A stretch of 64,000 nt of DNA from Bacteroidaceae bacterium (GTDB taxonomy: Bacteria; Bacteroidota; Bacteroidia; Bacteroidales; Bacteroidaceae): NCBI GenBank assembly GCA_017551925.1, contig JAFZKA010000047.1, forward strand, positions 62,001 through 126,000. The letters run 5' to 3'. Numbering within the stretch: position 1 is the stretch's first letter; each line of letters begins with the position of its first letter. Shown here in pieces: positions 41,237 through 52,000 of the stretch. A model generated the notes under the pieces. That model was not told where the DNA came from. It was given only the letters and a program-made list of their open reading frames with translations, and searched no databases. The position numbers and the translations under genes were made by a program.

Positions 41237-43582
41237 ATGAGCGAACTTAGGAGAATTGTCTTTTTTCTTATCATTTCAACACTGCTGTCATTCAATATTG
41301 AAGCAAAGGTCTCCAAACCTGTTGCAACCCGGAACAGCATATCATTCACAACCTCAAAAGGCCAACTTACCGTTACCGCACTTGCCGGTGATGCATGGCG
41401 AATCCAATGTGTGCCCGCAGACCTGGAATTGCCGCAACTTGAAAACCTGATATATACTCAGGAATCAGACTTTGAGGCCGGCATTTCAATAAAATCCAGG
41501 ATAGGGCACTACCTTATCATATCAAACTCAGGAAACACACGTATCAAAATCTCAAAACGCAAGGAACAGATTGCTCTTGTTGATTCAAAGGGTAAAGTGA
41601 TTGTTGAGGAATCACCCCGCTCCCGATTAATATCAACCGGGCAGACCGGCACACTGAATTCACTTGCAGTCAGTCAGTCTTTTGTAACCGGAACTGATGA
41701 GTTCCTGTTCGGCACCGGTCAGTTCCAGGACGGATACCTGAACATACGCGGCCTGACCCGTCGGCTTACCCAGGTCAACACACAGATTTCCATTCCGATG
41801 GTTATCTCAAACAAGGGATACGGAATTCTGTGGAACAACTACGGCCTGACAGACTTTAATCCGTCAGAAAACGTCATTGAACTGGAGCAGGGAGCAGGTG
41901 ACGGAACATCGGTCACCGTCAATGCAACCGGAACCGCAGGAAATGTGCGTGAACGCAGGTTTTTCAATGATTTCAACGGTGAATTGCAGATAACTGAGAG
42001 CGCTGACTATTCAATTCTGCTTGATGTAGGTCAGGAGATGGGACGCAAGCATTTCCTGATGATTGACAGTGATACGGTTATAAACGCCAGCAATACCTGG
42101 CTGCCACCCACGTCATCGGCCATTATACATCTGGAAAAAGGCACGCACAAACTGTTTGTAAGCGGCTCACGCGGCGACAAGCCCACCGTTGGAATACGCA
42201 AGGTCACTGAAACCACTACCTTCAGTTCACCTGTGGCCGTAGCGCTTGACTACACTTTATTTGCCGGGAGTGCCGATGAAATCATAAGTTCATACCGTAA
42301 CCTGACCGGCAAGGTTCCTGAAATGCCGGACTGGGCTTTCGGCTACATACACTGCCGCGAACGTTATGACTCACAGCAGGAACTGCTTGAGAATGCCCGC
42401 CGCCTCAAGACTGAGAACTACAAGACCAGCGTGATTGTGCAGGACTGGCAGTGGTGGGGCAAATACGGCTGGAACGCCATGCAGTTTGATGAGGACAAGT
42501 ACCCTGACCCCAAGGCCATGACCGATGAACTGCATAGCATGGATATGAAACTCATGCTCTCTGTCTGGTCCAAGATAGACAAGAACAGTGAGGTGGGCCG
42601 TGAAATGAATGCATCCGGCTACTATATTGACGGAACAGACTGGATAGACTTTTTCAATCCCGACGCATCAAAGGCATATTGGAAGAACTTCAGCAGCAAA
42701 CTACTGCCCACAGGTATCGACGCATGGTGGCAGGATGCTACCGAGCCCGAGAACGACGACCTTAAGGGACGTATGGTGGCAGGCGGCAAGATACCGGGCG
42801 AGTTCTACCGCAACGCTTATCCCAACAAGGTAAATGAGACTGTCTACAACGGTCTGAAAAATGACCAGCCCGACCGCGACCCCATGATCCTGACCCGCAG
42901 CGGATTCATCGGCATACAACGTTACGGTGCCATCAACTGGTCAGGTGACGTAGGCAATGACTGGGAGACCCTGCGCCGCCAGATAGCAGGAGGCCTGAAC
43001 CTGATGACAACAGGACAGCCATGGTGGACTTACGATGCAGGCGGGTTCTTCCGCCCGAACAACCAATATACAGACCCTGATTATCAGGAGCGCATGATGC
43101 GCTGGATACAGGTGGCCGTCTATCTGCCGTTCATGCGCGTTCACGGCTACATGAGCCGCACTGAACCCTGGAACTACTCAGAGGAGACACAAAAGAATTT
43201 CCGCGAGCAGATAAACCTGCGCAACCGCATCATGCCATATATTCTGGAATGCGCAGAGAAAGTCAGCAAGGAGAACTATACAATGATGCGTCCTCTTGTG
43301 TTTGATTTCCCCAATGATACAGAGGGTCTGAAACAGCAGACTGAATACATGTTCGGCCCTTCACTGCTGGTATGCCCCGTAACCGAACCCGGTATTAAGA
43401 CCATGCGGATATATCTGCCTGAATATGAAGAGGGTTGGGTAGAGTTCAATCCATATCCTGAAGCAACCCTTTCACGTTCAACTTTCCCTATAGCAGGAGG
43501 CCAATATATTACCGTACCCGTATTCGATACAAAGATACCTGTATTCGTAAAGGCGGACCACACAATAAAACAGAGTGAATAA
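41237..43582 (+). CDS. Glycoside hydrolase family 31 with PA14-like insert (alpha-xylosidase/alpha-glucosidase type)
   Basis: 781 residues. A signal peptide ends near IEAKV. The N-terminal beta-sandwich is interrupted near residues 225-325 by a PA14-like module (FNDFNGELQITESADYSILL, HKLFVSGSRGDKPTVGIRKV), as in Bacteroides GH31 alpha-xylosidases. The barrel has the nucleophile in DAWWQDATEPENDD near 498 and the acid/base in NWSGDVGNDWETLRRQ near 570. It should release an alpha-linked xylose or glucose from oligosaccharides in the periplasm or at the surface. It is followed 12 bases later by a second GH31 gene. No SusC/SusD pair is nearby. Confidence 0.92.
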   Translation: MSELRRIVFFLIISTLLSFNIEAKVSKPVATRNSISFTTSKGQLTVTALAGDAWRIQCVPADLELPQLENLIYTQESDFEAGISIKSRIGHYLIISNSGNTRIKISKRKEQIALVDSKGKVIVEESPRSRLISTGQTGTLNSLAVSQSFVTGTDEFLFGTGQFQDGYLNIRGLTRRLTQVNTQISIPMVISNKGYGILWNNYGLTDFNPSENVIELEQGAGDGTSVTVNATGTAGNVRERRFFNDFNGELQITESADYSILLDVGQEMGRKHFLMIDSDTVINASNTWLPPTSSAIIHLEKGTHKLFVSGSRGDKPTVGIRKVTETTTFSSPVAVALDYTLFAGSADEIISSYRNLTGKVPEMPDWAFGYIHCRERYDSQQELLENARRLKTENYKTSVIVQDWQWWGKYGWNAMQFDEDKYPDPKAMTDELHSMDMKLMLSVWSKIDKNSEVGREMNASGYYIDGTDWIDFFNPDASKAYWKNFSSKLLPTGIDAWWQDATEPENDDLKGRMVAGGKIPGEFYRNAYPNKVNETVYNGLKNDQPDRDPMILTRSGFIGIQRYGAINWSGDVGNDWETLRRQIAGGLNLMTTGQPWWTYDAGGFFRPNNQYTDPDYQERMMRWIQVAVYLPFMRVHGYMSRTEPWNYSEETQKNFREQINLRNRIMPYILECAEKVSKENYTMMRPLVFDFPNDTEGLKQQTEYMFGPSLLVCPVTEPGIKTMRIYLPEYEEGWVEFNPYPEATLSRSTFPIAGGQYITVPVFDTKIPVFVKADHTIKQSE

Positions 43583-43600
43583 TAAAAACCAAATATGATT

Positions 43601-45985
43601 ATGAAAAAAATACTGACCATTTGCCTTGCGTTTGCCGGTTTAGCAACCGTTTGCAGCGCACAAGAACCTGAAAACTGGACGACCCGGGTTACATTCTACA
43701 CCCCGTCCATAGTACATATCTATAAGACAGGCCCTGACAACCCGAACAAAAAGCAGAGCCTCTCTGTTACAATGCAGCCCCAGCAGGTTAAGTCAACCGT
43801 CACCCCCGATAACGGAGCCTATATCTATAAGACCTCTGCTCTTATGGTAAAGGTTTCAGGAAATGATGTAACCTTCATGGACAAGAAAGGTAACATCCTG
43901 TTGGCTGAAAACGGTTACGGCCACGGCAATGTGGCAATGACACGTCCCGAATATGCAGACATACCCGTTGACCAGGGCTTCAACCTTGATAAGGACGAAC
44001 CTCTGTACGGCCTTGGAATACTCCAGGACGGACGTATGGCTAAGAGCGGCACCTACCGCCGTATGATTCAGGGAAACACTGATGACTATTGCAATATAAT
44101 CCAATCCATCAAGGGATACGGCCTTTTCTGGGATAACTACTCACCCACAACGTTCGGCATTGAGGAGGGCAAGTTCTATTTCACATCTGAGAACGCCGGC
44201 TGCATAGACTACTACTTTATCTATGGCGGTGATGCTGACGGTGTTATTGCAGGCATACGCCAACTCACCGGAACCGTTCCCATGCTGCCGTTATGGAGTT
44301 TCGGATTCATGCAGAGCCGTGAGCGCTACAAATCATCACGTGAACTGACAGAGGTGCTTGACCATTACCGCGCCGACGGTGTGCCCATTGACGTTATGAT
44401 CCAGGACTGGCAGTACTGGGGTGACAACTATCTGTGGAATGCCATGGAGTTTAATAACCCCGATTTCAGCAATCCCGAGCGCTGGATCAAGCATATACAT
44501 GACCAAAACGCAAAACTGATGATTTCCATCTGGTCATCATTCGGCCCCATGACCAAGCCCTACCGCGAACTGCAACCCAAAGGCATGCTGCTTGATTTCC
44601 AGACATGGCCGCAGAGCGGACTGAGTGACTGGCCACCAAGAATGGACTACCCATCGGGAGTACGCCCCTATGATCCCTTCAACAAAGAGGCACGTGACAT
44701 ATATTGGAATCACTTGACCCGCCTGTACAATCAGGATATTGACGGATGGTGGATGGATTCAACCGAGCCTGACCACCTGGACTTCAAGGAGAGTGACCTG
44801 GACCTGCCCACCGCTATGGGTCCCTTCCGCCGCGTACGCAATGCGTTCCCGCTTATGGCCGTGGGTGGTGTCTATGACAACCAGCGTGCCATGGAGAACG
44901 GCAGTGACAAGCGTGTTCTCATACTTACCCGCTCAGTCTTTGCCGGACAGCAACGTTACGGTTCCAACACCTGGTCAGGTGACGTCCAGTCCAACTGGAA
45001 CTCTCTGCGCAACCAAGTACCCGCAGGTCTGAACTTTGCTCTGACCGGTAACCCCAACTTCAACAGCGATTTGGGCGGTTTCTTTGCCAACAGCTACAAC
45101 GAGCGCTCACAGGACGGCAGTGCCACCAAGAACCCGCTCTACCAGGAACTCTATGTACGCTGGATGCAGTACGGCGTGTTCTGCCCCATGATGCGCAGTC
45201 ACGGCACAGAGGTTCCACGTGAACTCTACTACTACGGCAGCGCAGGTGAACCCGTCTATGACGCCCTGCTCGGTGCCGTAAAGATGCGCTACAGCCTGCT
45301 TCCCTACATCTACTCTTTGGCTCATGATGTAAACGCCAACAACGGCACATATCAGCGTGCCCTGATGATGGATTTCAGGAATGACCGCAACGTATGGGAC
45401 ATAGGCAATGAATTCATGTTCGGCCGCTCACTGCTTGTAGCCCCTGTCCTTGAGGCCAAATACACTCCTGAGAGAGCCATGAGCAAGAGCCGCGCAGGAA
45501 TAGGTGATGTTGATTTCCTTGAAGCCAAGAGCACCAAACTCTATCTGCCTGCCGGAACAAGCTGGTATGACTTTGAGACATTGCAGAAACTTGACGGAGG
45601 AAAGGAGATAGAGCGTTCAATCAACATCAAGAGCATACCTCTTTACGTAAAAGCCGGAAGCATCTTGCCCATCGGCCCCGATGTCCAGTACTCAACAGAG
45701 AAACCTTGGGATGATCTGGAAATACGCGTCTATGCCGGAGCAAACGGAACATTCTGCCTTTACGAGGATGAGTTTGACAACTACAACTATGAGAAAGGCG
45801 CCTTTTCAACGATAGATTTCAGTTGGAATGACAAGAGCCGCACCCTGACCATAAACGCCCGCAAAGGCTCCTATGACGGTATGCTCAAGACCCGCAAGTT
45901 CCGCGTCATCCTGATCAAGGACGGCAAGCAATCCGAACCCAAAACCGTAACCTACTCCGGCAAGAAAGTTTCAGTAAAACTGTAA
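43601..45985 (+). CDS. Glycoside hydrolase family 31 with C-terminal DUF5110
   Basis: About 794 residues from the ATG at 43601 (MKKILTICLAFAGLATVCSA, signal peptide); an ATG two codons upstream is possible. The catalytic barrel has the nucleophile in GWWMDSTEPDHLD and the acid/base in NTWSGDVQSNWNSLRNQ. The glycine-rich DLGGFFANSYNERS follows. The C-terminus is a DUF5110 sandwich (IRVYAGANGTFCLYEDEFDN). Without the PA14 insert and with clearly different subsite residues, it is a diverged partner of the upstream GH31. Stop codon TAA at 45983-45985 is also the first base of a compact repeat element. Confidence 0.92.
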   Translation: MKKILTICLAFAGLATVCSAQEPENWTTRVTFYTPSIVHIYKTGPDNPNKKQSLSVTMQPQQVKSTVTPDNGAYIYKTSALMVKVSGNDVTFMDKKGNILLAENGYGHGNVAMTRPEYADIPVDQGFNLDKDEPLYGLGILQDGRMAKSGTYRRMIQGNTDDYCNIIQSIKGYGLFWDNYSPTTFGIEEGKFYFTSENAGCIDYYFIYGGDADGVIAGIRQLTGTVPMLPLWSFGFMQSRERYKSSRELTEVLDHYRADGVPIDVMIQDWQYWGDNYLWNAMEFNNPDFSNPERWIKHIHDQNAKLMISIWSSFGPMTKPYRELQPKGMLLDFQTWPQSGLSDWPPRMDYPSGVRPYDPFNKEARDIYWNHLTRLYNQDIDGWWMDSTEPDHLDFKESDLDLPTAMGPFRRVRNAFPLMAVGGVYDNQRAMENGSDKRVLILTRSVFAGQQRYGSNTWSGDVQSNWNSLRNQVPAGLNFALTGNPNFNSDLGGFFANSYNERSQDGSATKNPLYQELYVRWMQYGVFCPMMRSHGTEVPRELYYYGSAGEPVYDALLGAVKMRYSLLPYIYSLAHDVNANNGTYQRALMMDFRNDRNVWDIGNEFMFGRSLLVAPVLEAKYTPERAMSKSRAGIGDVDFLEAKSTKLYLPAGTSWYDFETLQKLDGGKEIERSINIKSIPLYVKAGSILPIGPDVQYSTEKPWDDLEIRVYAGANGTFCLYEDEFDNYNYEKGAFSTIDFSWNDKSRTLTINARKGSYDGMLKTRKFRVILIKDGKQSEPKTVTYSGKKVSVKL

Positions 45986-46079
45986 CACAATAGGGACGGT
46001 TCTTTCTGTGTACTTGTTTTTTTTAAACAATTGAATGAAAATGTTCAAAAGTACACAGAAAGAACCGTCCCTATTGTGT
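45985..46079. repeat. Compact inverted repeat pair (REPIN-like), copy 3
   Basis: Two perfect 31-base inverted arms, 45985-46015 and 46049-46079, around the core AGGGACGGTTCTTTC, separated by 33 bases. Each arm is itself a hairpin (ACACA with TGTGT). The left arm is followed by eight T's (46017-46024), so it can serve as an intrinsic terminator for the GH31 gene whose stop codon it touches. The right arm ends in the -7 box of the next gene. The spacer shares GAAAATGTTCAAAAGTAC with copy 4. Confidence 0.88.
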
Positions 46080-46086
46080 ATCTTTG
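46079..46086 (+). promoter_or_regulatory. -7 box of the RNA methyltransferase gene, at the repeat edge
   Basis: TATCTTTG matches TAnnTTTG and overlaps the last base of the right repeat arm. Transcription would start near 46092, which rules out the in-frame ATG at 46084 and supports 46111 as the start codon. Confidence 0.6.
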
Positions 46087-46110
46087 CAGACTGAAATCAT
46101 CCCGTTTCTG

Positions 46111-47664
46111 ATGACAGAATTTGAAATGATAGCCAAGACCTTCCAGGGGCTGGAAGAGATTCTTGCAAAGGAACTTATTGAACTTGGAGCCAATGGGGTG
46201 GCCATTGGTAACCGAATGGTATCATTCAAGGGCGACAAGGCCCTGATGTACAAGGCCAATTTCCATCTGCGTACCGCAATCCGAATCCTGAAACCTTTCC
46301 TCCACTTCAAGGCCGACAGCGCCGATGAGGTATATGAAATCTGCCGTAAGGTGGAGTGGGAAAAGTACATGGACCTGAGTGACAGTTTCGCTGTTGACTC
46401 AGTGGTATATAGCGAGGATTTCCGTCACTCCAAGTTTGTGGCATACCGTGTAAAGGATGCCATTGCCGACTATTTCCGTGAAAAATACGGCAAGCGCCCC
46501 AACGTGAGCGTCGCCAATCCGGACCTGACATTCCACATCCACATCTCACATGATGACTGCTCGCTCTCACTTGACAGTTCAGGAGAGTCACTGCACAAGC
46601 GCGGTTACCGCCAGGAGGCCATGGAGGCCCCTCTGAATGAGGTTTTGGCAGCCGGCATGATACTCATGTCAGGCTGGGACGGCAAATCAGATTTTGTTGA
46701 CCCCATGTGCGGTTCCGGCACAATTCCAATTGAGGCCGCACTCATAGCCAAGAATATGGCTCCCGGTCTGTTCCGCAGCCATTTTGCATTTGAAAAATGG
46801 AAGGACTTTGACCGTGATCTGTTTGAGCAGATATATAACGATGACTCCGCCGAGCGCGATTTTGAATTCAGCATAAAAGGTTACGATAAAGACCCCAAAG
46901 CCATACTTACCGCCAAACGTAACGCCAAGGCAGCCGGACTGCTGGATACCATCCAGTTTGAGCAGCGTGACTTCAAGGACTTTGAGCCCGTCAAGGAACG
47001 TACCGTAATCATAACCAACCCGCCCTATGGCGAGCGTCTGGTTGAGGATAACCTGCTTGGCCTGTATGAGATGATTGGTGAGCGCCTCAAGCATGCCCTT
47101 ATCGGCGGTGAAGCCTGGATAATAAGTTACCACTACGAGTGCTTTGACAAGATAGGCCTTAAGCCATCGGCCAAAATACCCCTTTTCAACGGAGCATTAC
47201 CCTGCGAATTGCGCAAATATGAGATATTTGACGGCCGATACAATGATTTCCGCGGAGGTGACCGCCGTCTGAAAAAAGACGATCTGCCCACACGCCGCAG
47301 CAGCACTCTGCGCCACAAGGCACGTCTGGCAGCGAAGGAGGAGGAACGGAAGAACGGATTCGCGGAGAATACGGAGAATACGGAATTAAAGAGAGAGAGG
47401 CCTGCACGCCGTACGTCTGCAAGAAAGCCGTTCCATGAGGAGGGTGAGCGCAGGACAGCCGGCAGAAAGCCCTTCCGTAAAGATGGAGAAAAGTCTTTCC
47501 GCAAGGACGGAGACAAGCCCTTCCGCAAGAGTGAAGGAGCAAAACCGTTCAGAAAATCAGAGGGGACAAAACCTTTCAGAAAAACATCATCTGACGGTAA
47601 GTCCTTCAGCAAAAGCAGAGGCACAGGCCGTCCTGCAGCAAAAAAAGGATTCAAAAAGCAATAA
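46111..47664 (+). CDS. THUMP-domain class I RNA methyltransferase (RlmL N-domain-like)
   Basis: About 517 residues from MTEFEMIAKTFQGLEEILAK. The THUMP region lies near 45-155. The methyltransferase core has DPMCGSGTIPIEAALIA near 193 (motif I), and the catalytic IITNPPYGERLVED near 300, as in N2-guanine methyltransferases. It probably methylates guanine in 23S rRNA (m2G2445-like), though the exact site is uncertain. After residue 385 comes a lysine/arginine-rich tail of about 130 residues with repeated KPFRK units, not part of the catalytic fold and likely RNA-binding. The gene is joined to purD with 3 bases between. Confidence 0.88.
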   Translation: MTEFEMIAKTFQGLEEILAKELIELGANGVAIGNRMVSFKGDKALMYKANFHLRTAIRILKPFLHFKADSADEVYEICRKVEWEKYMDLSDSFAVDSVVYSEDFRHSKFVAYRVKDAIADYFREKYGKRPNVSVANPDLTFHIHISHDDCSLSLDSSGESLHKRGYRQEAMEAPLNEVLAAGMILMSGWDGKSDFVDPMCGSGTIPIEAALIAKNMAPGLFRSHFAFEKWKDFDRDLFEQIYNDDSAERDFEFSIKGYDKDPKAILTAKRNAKAAGLLDTIQFEQRDFKDFEPVKERTVIITNPPYGERLVEDNLLGLYEMIGERLKHALIGGEAWIISYHYECFDKIGLKPSAKIPLFNGALPCELRKYEIFDGRYNDFRGGDRRLKKDDLPTRRSSTLRHKARLAAKEEERKNGFAENTENTELKRERPARRTSARKPFHEEGERRTAGRKPFRKDGEKSFRKDGDKPFRKSEGAKPFRKSEGTKPFRKTSSDGKSFSKSRGTGRPAAKKGFKKQ

Positions 47665-47667
47665 GAT

Positions 47668-48939
47668 ATGAAGATTCTGTTACTTGGAAGCGGAGGCCGT
47701 GAGCATGCTCTGGCCTGGAAAATTGCCCAAAGCCCGCAGTTGGAGAAACTGTTCATTGCACCGGGCAACGCAGGTACCGCAAATGTTGGTGAGAACGTAG
47801 CCATCAAGGCTAATGACTTTGACGCCATCAAGGCTTTCGTTCTTGAAAAGAAGATCGACATGGTGGTTGTAGGCCCCGAAGATCCGCTGGTAAACGGTAT
47901 CTATGACTACTTCAAGAATGACGCAGCACTGAAAGCCATCCCGGTTATCGGCCCGTCAAAGGCCGCTGCACAGATGGAGGGCAGCAAGGATTTTGCCAAG
48001 CGTTTCATGCAGCGTCACAATATCCCCACCGCAGCATACCAGACTTTCACAGGTGAGAATCTGGAGGCAGGACTCAAGTTCCTTGAGACCTTAAAGGCTC
48101 CTTACGTACTCAAGGCCGACGGTCTTTGCGCCGGCAAGGGTGTACTGATTCTGCCCACACTTGATGAGGCCAAGAAGGAACTCAAGGAGATGCTGAGCGG
48201 CATGTTCGGCAACGCCTCATCACGCGTGGTGATTGAGGAGTTCATGAGCGGAATAGAGTGCTCTGTGTTTGTTCTCACAGACGGCAAGCACTACAAGATA
48301 CTGCCTGAGGCAAAGGATTACAAGCGTGTAGGCGAGCATGACACCGGTCTGAACACCGGCGGCATGGGTTCCGTTTCACCCGTTCCGTTTGCCACCAAAG
48401 AGTGGATGAAAAAGGTTGAGGACCGCATCATACGCCCCACTGTTGAGGGTCTTGCCCAGGAAGGTCTGGATTACAAAGGATTCATTTTCTTTGGTCTTAT
48501 CAATGTTGACGGTAATCCCAAGGTTATTGAGTACAACTGCCGCATGGGCGATCCTGAGACCGAGACCGTGATGCTCCGCCTTAAGAGTGATATAGTGGAA
48601 TTGTTCAAAGGTGTGGCCGAAGGAAATCTTGATACCAAGGTTCTGGAACAGGATCCGCGCTCTGCAGTATGCGTGATGCTGGTATCGGGCGGATATCCGC
48701 AGCACTATGACAAGGGCTTTGTAATAAACGGCATTGACCAGGTAAAGGAGAGCATAGTTTTCCACGCCGGAACCGCCTTTAACGATAAGGGTCAGGTGGT
48801 AACTGCCGGTGGCCGCGTGATAGCCGTAAGTTCATACGGCAAGGACAAGGCCGAGGCTCTGGCTCTCTCTTTCAAGGGCGCCCGCCTGATTGATTTTGAA
48901 AAGAAACATTTCCGCAGCGACATAGGTCAGGACCTCTGA
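47668..48939 (+). CDS. purD: Phosphoribosylamine-glycine ligase
   Basis: 423 residues of ATP-grasp type. The N-terminus [20 protein letters not shown] is the GARS signature. [19 protein letters not shown] near 69, [19 protein letters not shown] near 145 (ATP-grasp lid), and [14 protein letters not shown] near 290 (metal site) are all present. It makes GAR in purine synthesis. It shares a transcript with the RNA methyltransferase gene upstream. Confidence 0.96.
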   Translation: MKILLLGSGGREHALAWKIAQSPQLEKLFIAPGNAGTANVGENVAIKANDFDAIKAFVLEKKIDMVVVGPEDPLVNGIYDYFKNDAALKAIPVIGPSKAAAQMEGSKDFAKRFMQRHNIPTAAYQTFTGENLEAGLKFLETLKAPYVLKADGLCAGKGVLILPTLDEAKKELKEMLSGMFGNASSRVVIEEFMSGIECSVFVLTDGKHYKILPEAKDYKRVGEHDTGLNTGGMGSVSPVPFATKEWMKKVEDRIIRPTVEGLAQEGLDYKGFIFFGLINVDGNPKVIEYNCRMGDPETETVMLRLKSDIVELFKGVAEGNLDTKVLEQDPRSAVCVMLVSGGYPQHYDKGFVINGIDQVKESIVFHAGTAFNDKGQVVTAGGRVIAVSSYGKDKAEALALSFKGARLIDFEKKHFRSDIGQDL

Positions 48940-49001
48940 ACCTGATATGCTGCTATAACATTAAATAACTGTCAATTGACTGCCTTTAACCATTAAAGGA
49001 G

Positions 49002-49009
49002 TAACTTTG
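49002..49009 (+). promoter_or_regulatory. -7 box of the DUF2723 gene
   Basis: TAACTTTG is a TAnnTTTG match 31 bases before ATG 49040. It overlaps the in-frame TTG/ATG region at 49007, so the longest possible frame cannot be the true start. A TTG at 48976-48978 is 23 bases upstream, slightly too far for a standard -33. Confidence 0.5.
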
Positions 49010-49039
49010 AGGCTCTCAAAAGACATTCAGTTCATAGAA

Positions 49040-52000
49040 ATGATGAATTACAAAAGATTGAACGCAATTATCGGATGGCTTGTGTTTGCAGTGGCAGCAG
49101 TTACATACTGCATGACCATTGAGCCTACGGCCAGTTTCTGGGATTGCCCGGAGTTCATAACCACCGGCTATAAGTTGGAAGTGGGACACCCCCCAGGGGC
49201 ACCTATTTTCATGCTTACGGCAAACCTGTTCTCACAGTTTACAAGTGATCCCGGCAAGGTTGCAATGATGGTCAACATCATGTCTGCATTGCTCAGTGCG
49301 TTATGCATACTGTTCCTTTTCTGGAGCATTACAGCACTTGTCAGAAAACTGGTGGCAGGAACCAAGGATCCGGACACCTGGCAGATGATAACCATATTCG
49401 GCTCAGGAATTGTAGGTGCACTTGCATATACATGGAGCGACACATTCTGGTTCAGTGCCGTTGAGGGTGAGGTTTATGCATTTTCATCATTCTGTACCGC
49501 AGTAACATTCTGGCTCATACTGAAATGGGAGGAGAACAGCGACCAGCCTCACAGTGCAAGATGGCTGGTTCTGATAGCATATCTGATTGGAGTGTCAGTG
49601 GGCGTACACCTGCTGAACCTGCTCTGTATTACCGCTATCGTTCTGGTCTATTATTTCAAGAAGTTTGAGAATCCCACCTGGAAAGGCGGTATAATTGCTT
49701 TCTGTCTTTCAGGAGTTATCATTGCCGCTATTCTTTACGGAATAGTTCCAGGTATTGTGAAAGTTGGCGGTTGGTTTGAACTGCTGTTTGTAAACGGACT
49801 GGGGCTACCGTTCAATTCAGGTCTGATAATCTATATCATCCTGTTGGTAGCCGTTCTTTTATGGAGCGTTTATGAGACCCAGCGCGGTGACCGCAAGGTC
49901 AACATGAACATATCATTCCTTTTGACCATTGCTTTTGCCGGTATTCCTTTCTACGGACACAAGGCATCGGGAATAGTTCTGGGATTAATCATTCTGGCTG
50001 CAGGAGCATACTATCTGTTCTCTGAATCCATTGCAGGCAAGTACAAGCCATCGGCACAGATCCTGAACACAATCATGCTGTGTGTAATGATGATAACCAT
50101 AGGCTACTCATCATACGCAGTAATTGTAATCCGCTCTACCGCCAATCCGCCTATGGACCAGGATTCACCAGAGGATATCTTCTCGCTCGGTGAATATCTT
50201 GCCCGCGAACAGTACGGTTCGAGACCTCTGCTTTACGGTCAGGCTTACAGTTCAGAATATGACCTTGAGATTGTAAGGGACAAGACGGGTACTTATGCAA
50301 TACCCAAATTTGATATTGTAGGCAAGACCTACTCACGTCTGGAGAAAGCGAATCCTGATGAAAAGGATACATATTACTCCATGGAAAAGAAGGAGTACAA
50401 ATATGCTCAGAATATGTTCTTCCCCAGAATGTACAGCACAGAAAGCAAACATATCGCCGAATACAAGTCATGGTGCGGAGGCATAAAAGGCCATACCATT
50501 GAATACAGCCTGTTTGGAGAAAAGAAAAAAGTTGTCATGCCTACCCAGGCTGAAAACCTCAAGTTCTTTTTCCGCTACCAGGTCAACTTTATGTACTGGA
50601 GATATTTCATGTGGAACTTTGCAGGACGCCAGAATGACAACCAGAACCATTACGGAGAACTGGAGAACGGCAATTGGGTTACCGGATTCAATTTCATAGA
50701 CAAGAAACTTGTTGGCGGTGACAACAAGATGCTGCCTGACTCACTCAAAGGCAAAGGACATAACGTATTCTACTGCATGCCTCTGCTGCTTGGTCTGATA
50801 GGTCTTTTCTGGCAGTTCGGAAAAGGCAAAGAGGGATTCCTGCAGTTCTTTGTCGTTCTGTCACTGTTCTTTATGACAGGACTTGCAATTGTAATCTACC
50901 TTAACCAGACACCGTTGCAACCCCGTGAGCGTGACTATGCTTACGCCGGTTCTTTCTATGCATTTGCAATATGGATAGGAATGGGTGTTGCTGCCCTTTC
51001 TGACCTGGCAAGCAAGATAATCGGCAAAAAGGCAGCATCGGTACTGGCTTTTGTAATATGCATATGGGTTCCTATCCAGATGGTTGGACAGACATGGGAT
51101 GACCATGACCGCAGCGGCCGTTATGCCTGCCGTGATTTTGGTCAGAACTACCTGACTTCACTCTCAAAAACCGGTAACCCCATCATATTCACCAACGGTG
51201 ACAACGACACATTCCCCCTCTGGTACAATTTTGAGACCGAAGGATTCCGTACCGATGCCCGCTGCTGCAACCTGAGTTACCTGATGACAGACTGGTACAT
51301 TGACCAGATGAAACGTCCCGCATACGATTCACCGGCTCTGCCCATCTCATTTGAGAGAATTGACTACCAGACCGGCACAAATGACTATGTGACCGTCAGT
51401 CCTGCCGACAAGCAGCAACTCCTTAAAAACAACAGCAAGGAGTCTGTTGAGCAGTCATTTGAACTGAACTACGTTCTGGACTACTGGATCAAGAAACACC
51501 ATCGTATTCCTACCGATACGATATGGTTCAAGATAGACAAGGATGCCGTACTTCGTTCCGGTATGAAGATTCCTGCCCAGTACCTGGGTGCCAACGATGA
51601 AGAGACCAAGGCCAAGATGCCTGACAAGATGATAATTTCACTGAAAGGAAAGAGAGCCCTGTACAAGAATGAGATCATGATGCTTGACCTGCTTGCACAC
51701 TGCAACTGGGAAAGACCTCTATACATGGCAACAACAGTTCCGTCTGAAAGTTATCTCAATCTGGGCGGATATTTCCTGCTTGAAGGTCTGGCATACAGGA
51801 TTACACCTTTCAACTGGTCAGACCTGAAAGAAGGATCTGTTGATACGGATAAGATGTACGCCAACCTTATGGAATTCAAGTTTGGCGGTCTGGACAATCC
51901 AAACCTCTATCTTGACGAGACTGTACGCCGTATGTGCTATTCACACCGCAGGCTCTTTACACAACTTGCCACACAACTCTATAATGAAGGCAGGCAAAAG

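Noticed and set aside
47133..47861. 242-codon minus-strand frame across the methyltransferase/purD junction
   Set aside because: It overlaps two certain genes and arises from the low-complexity Lys/Arg tail read backwards (Ser/Leu/Phe-rich).
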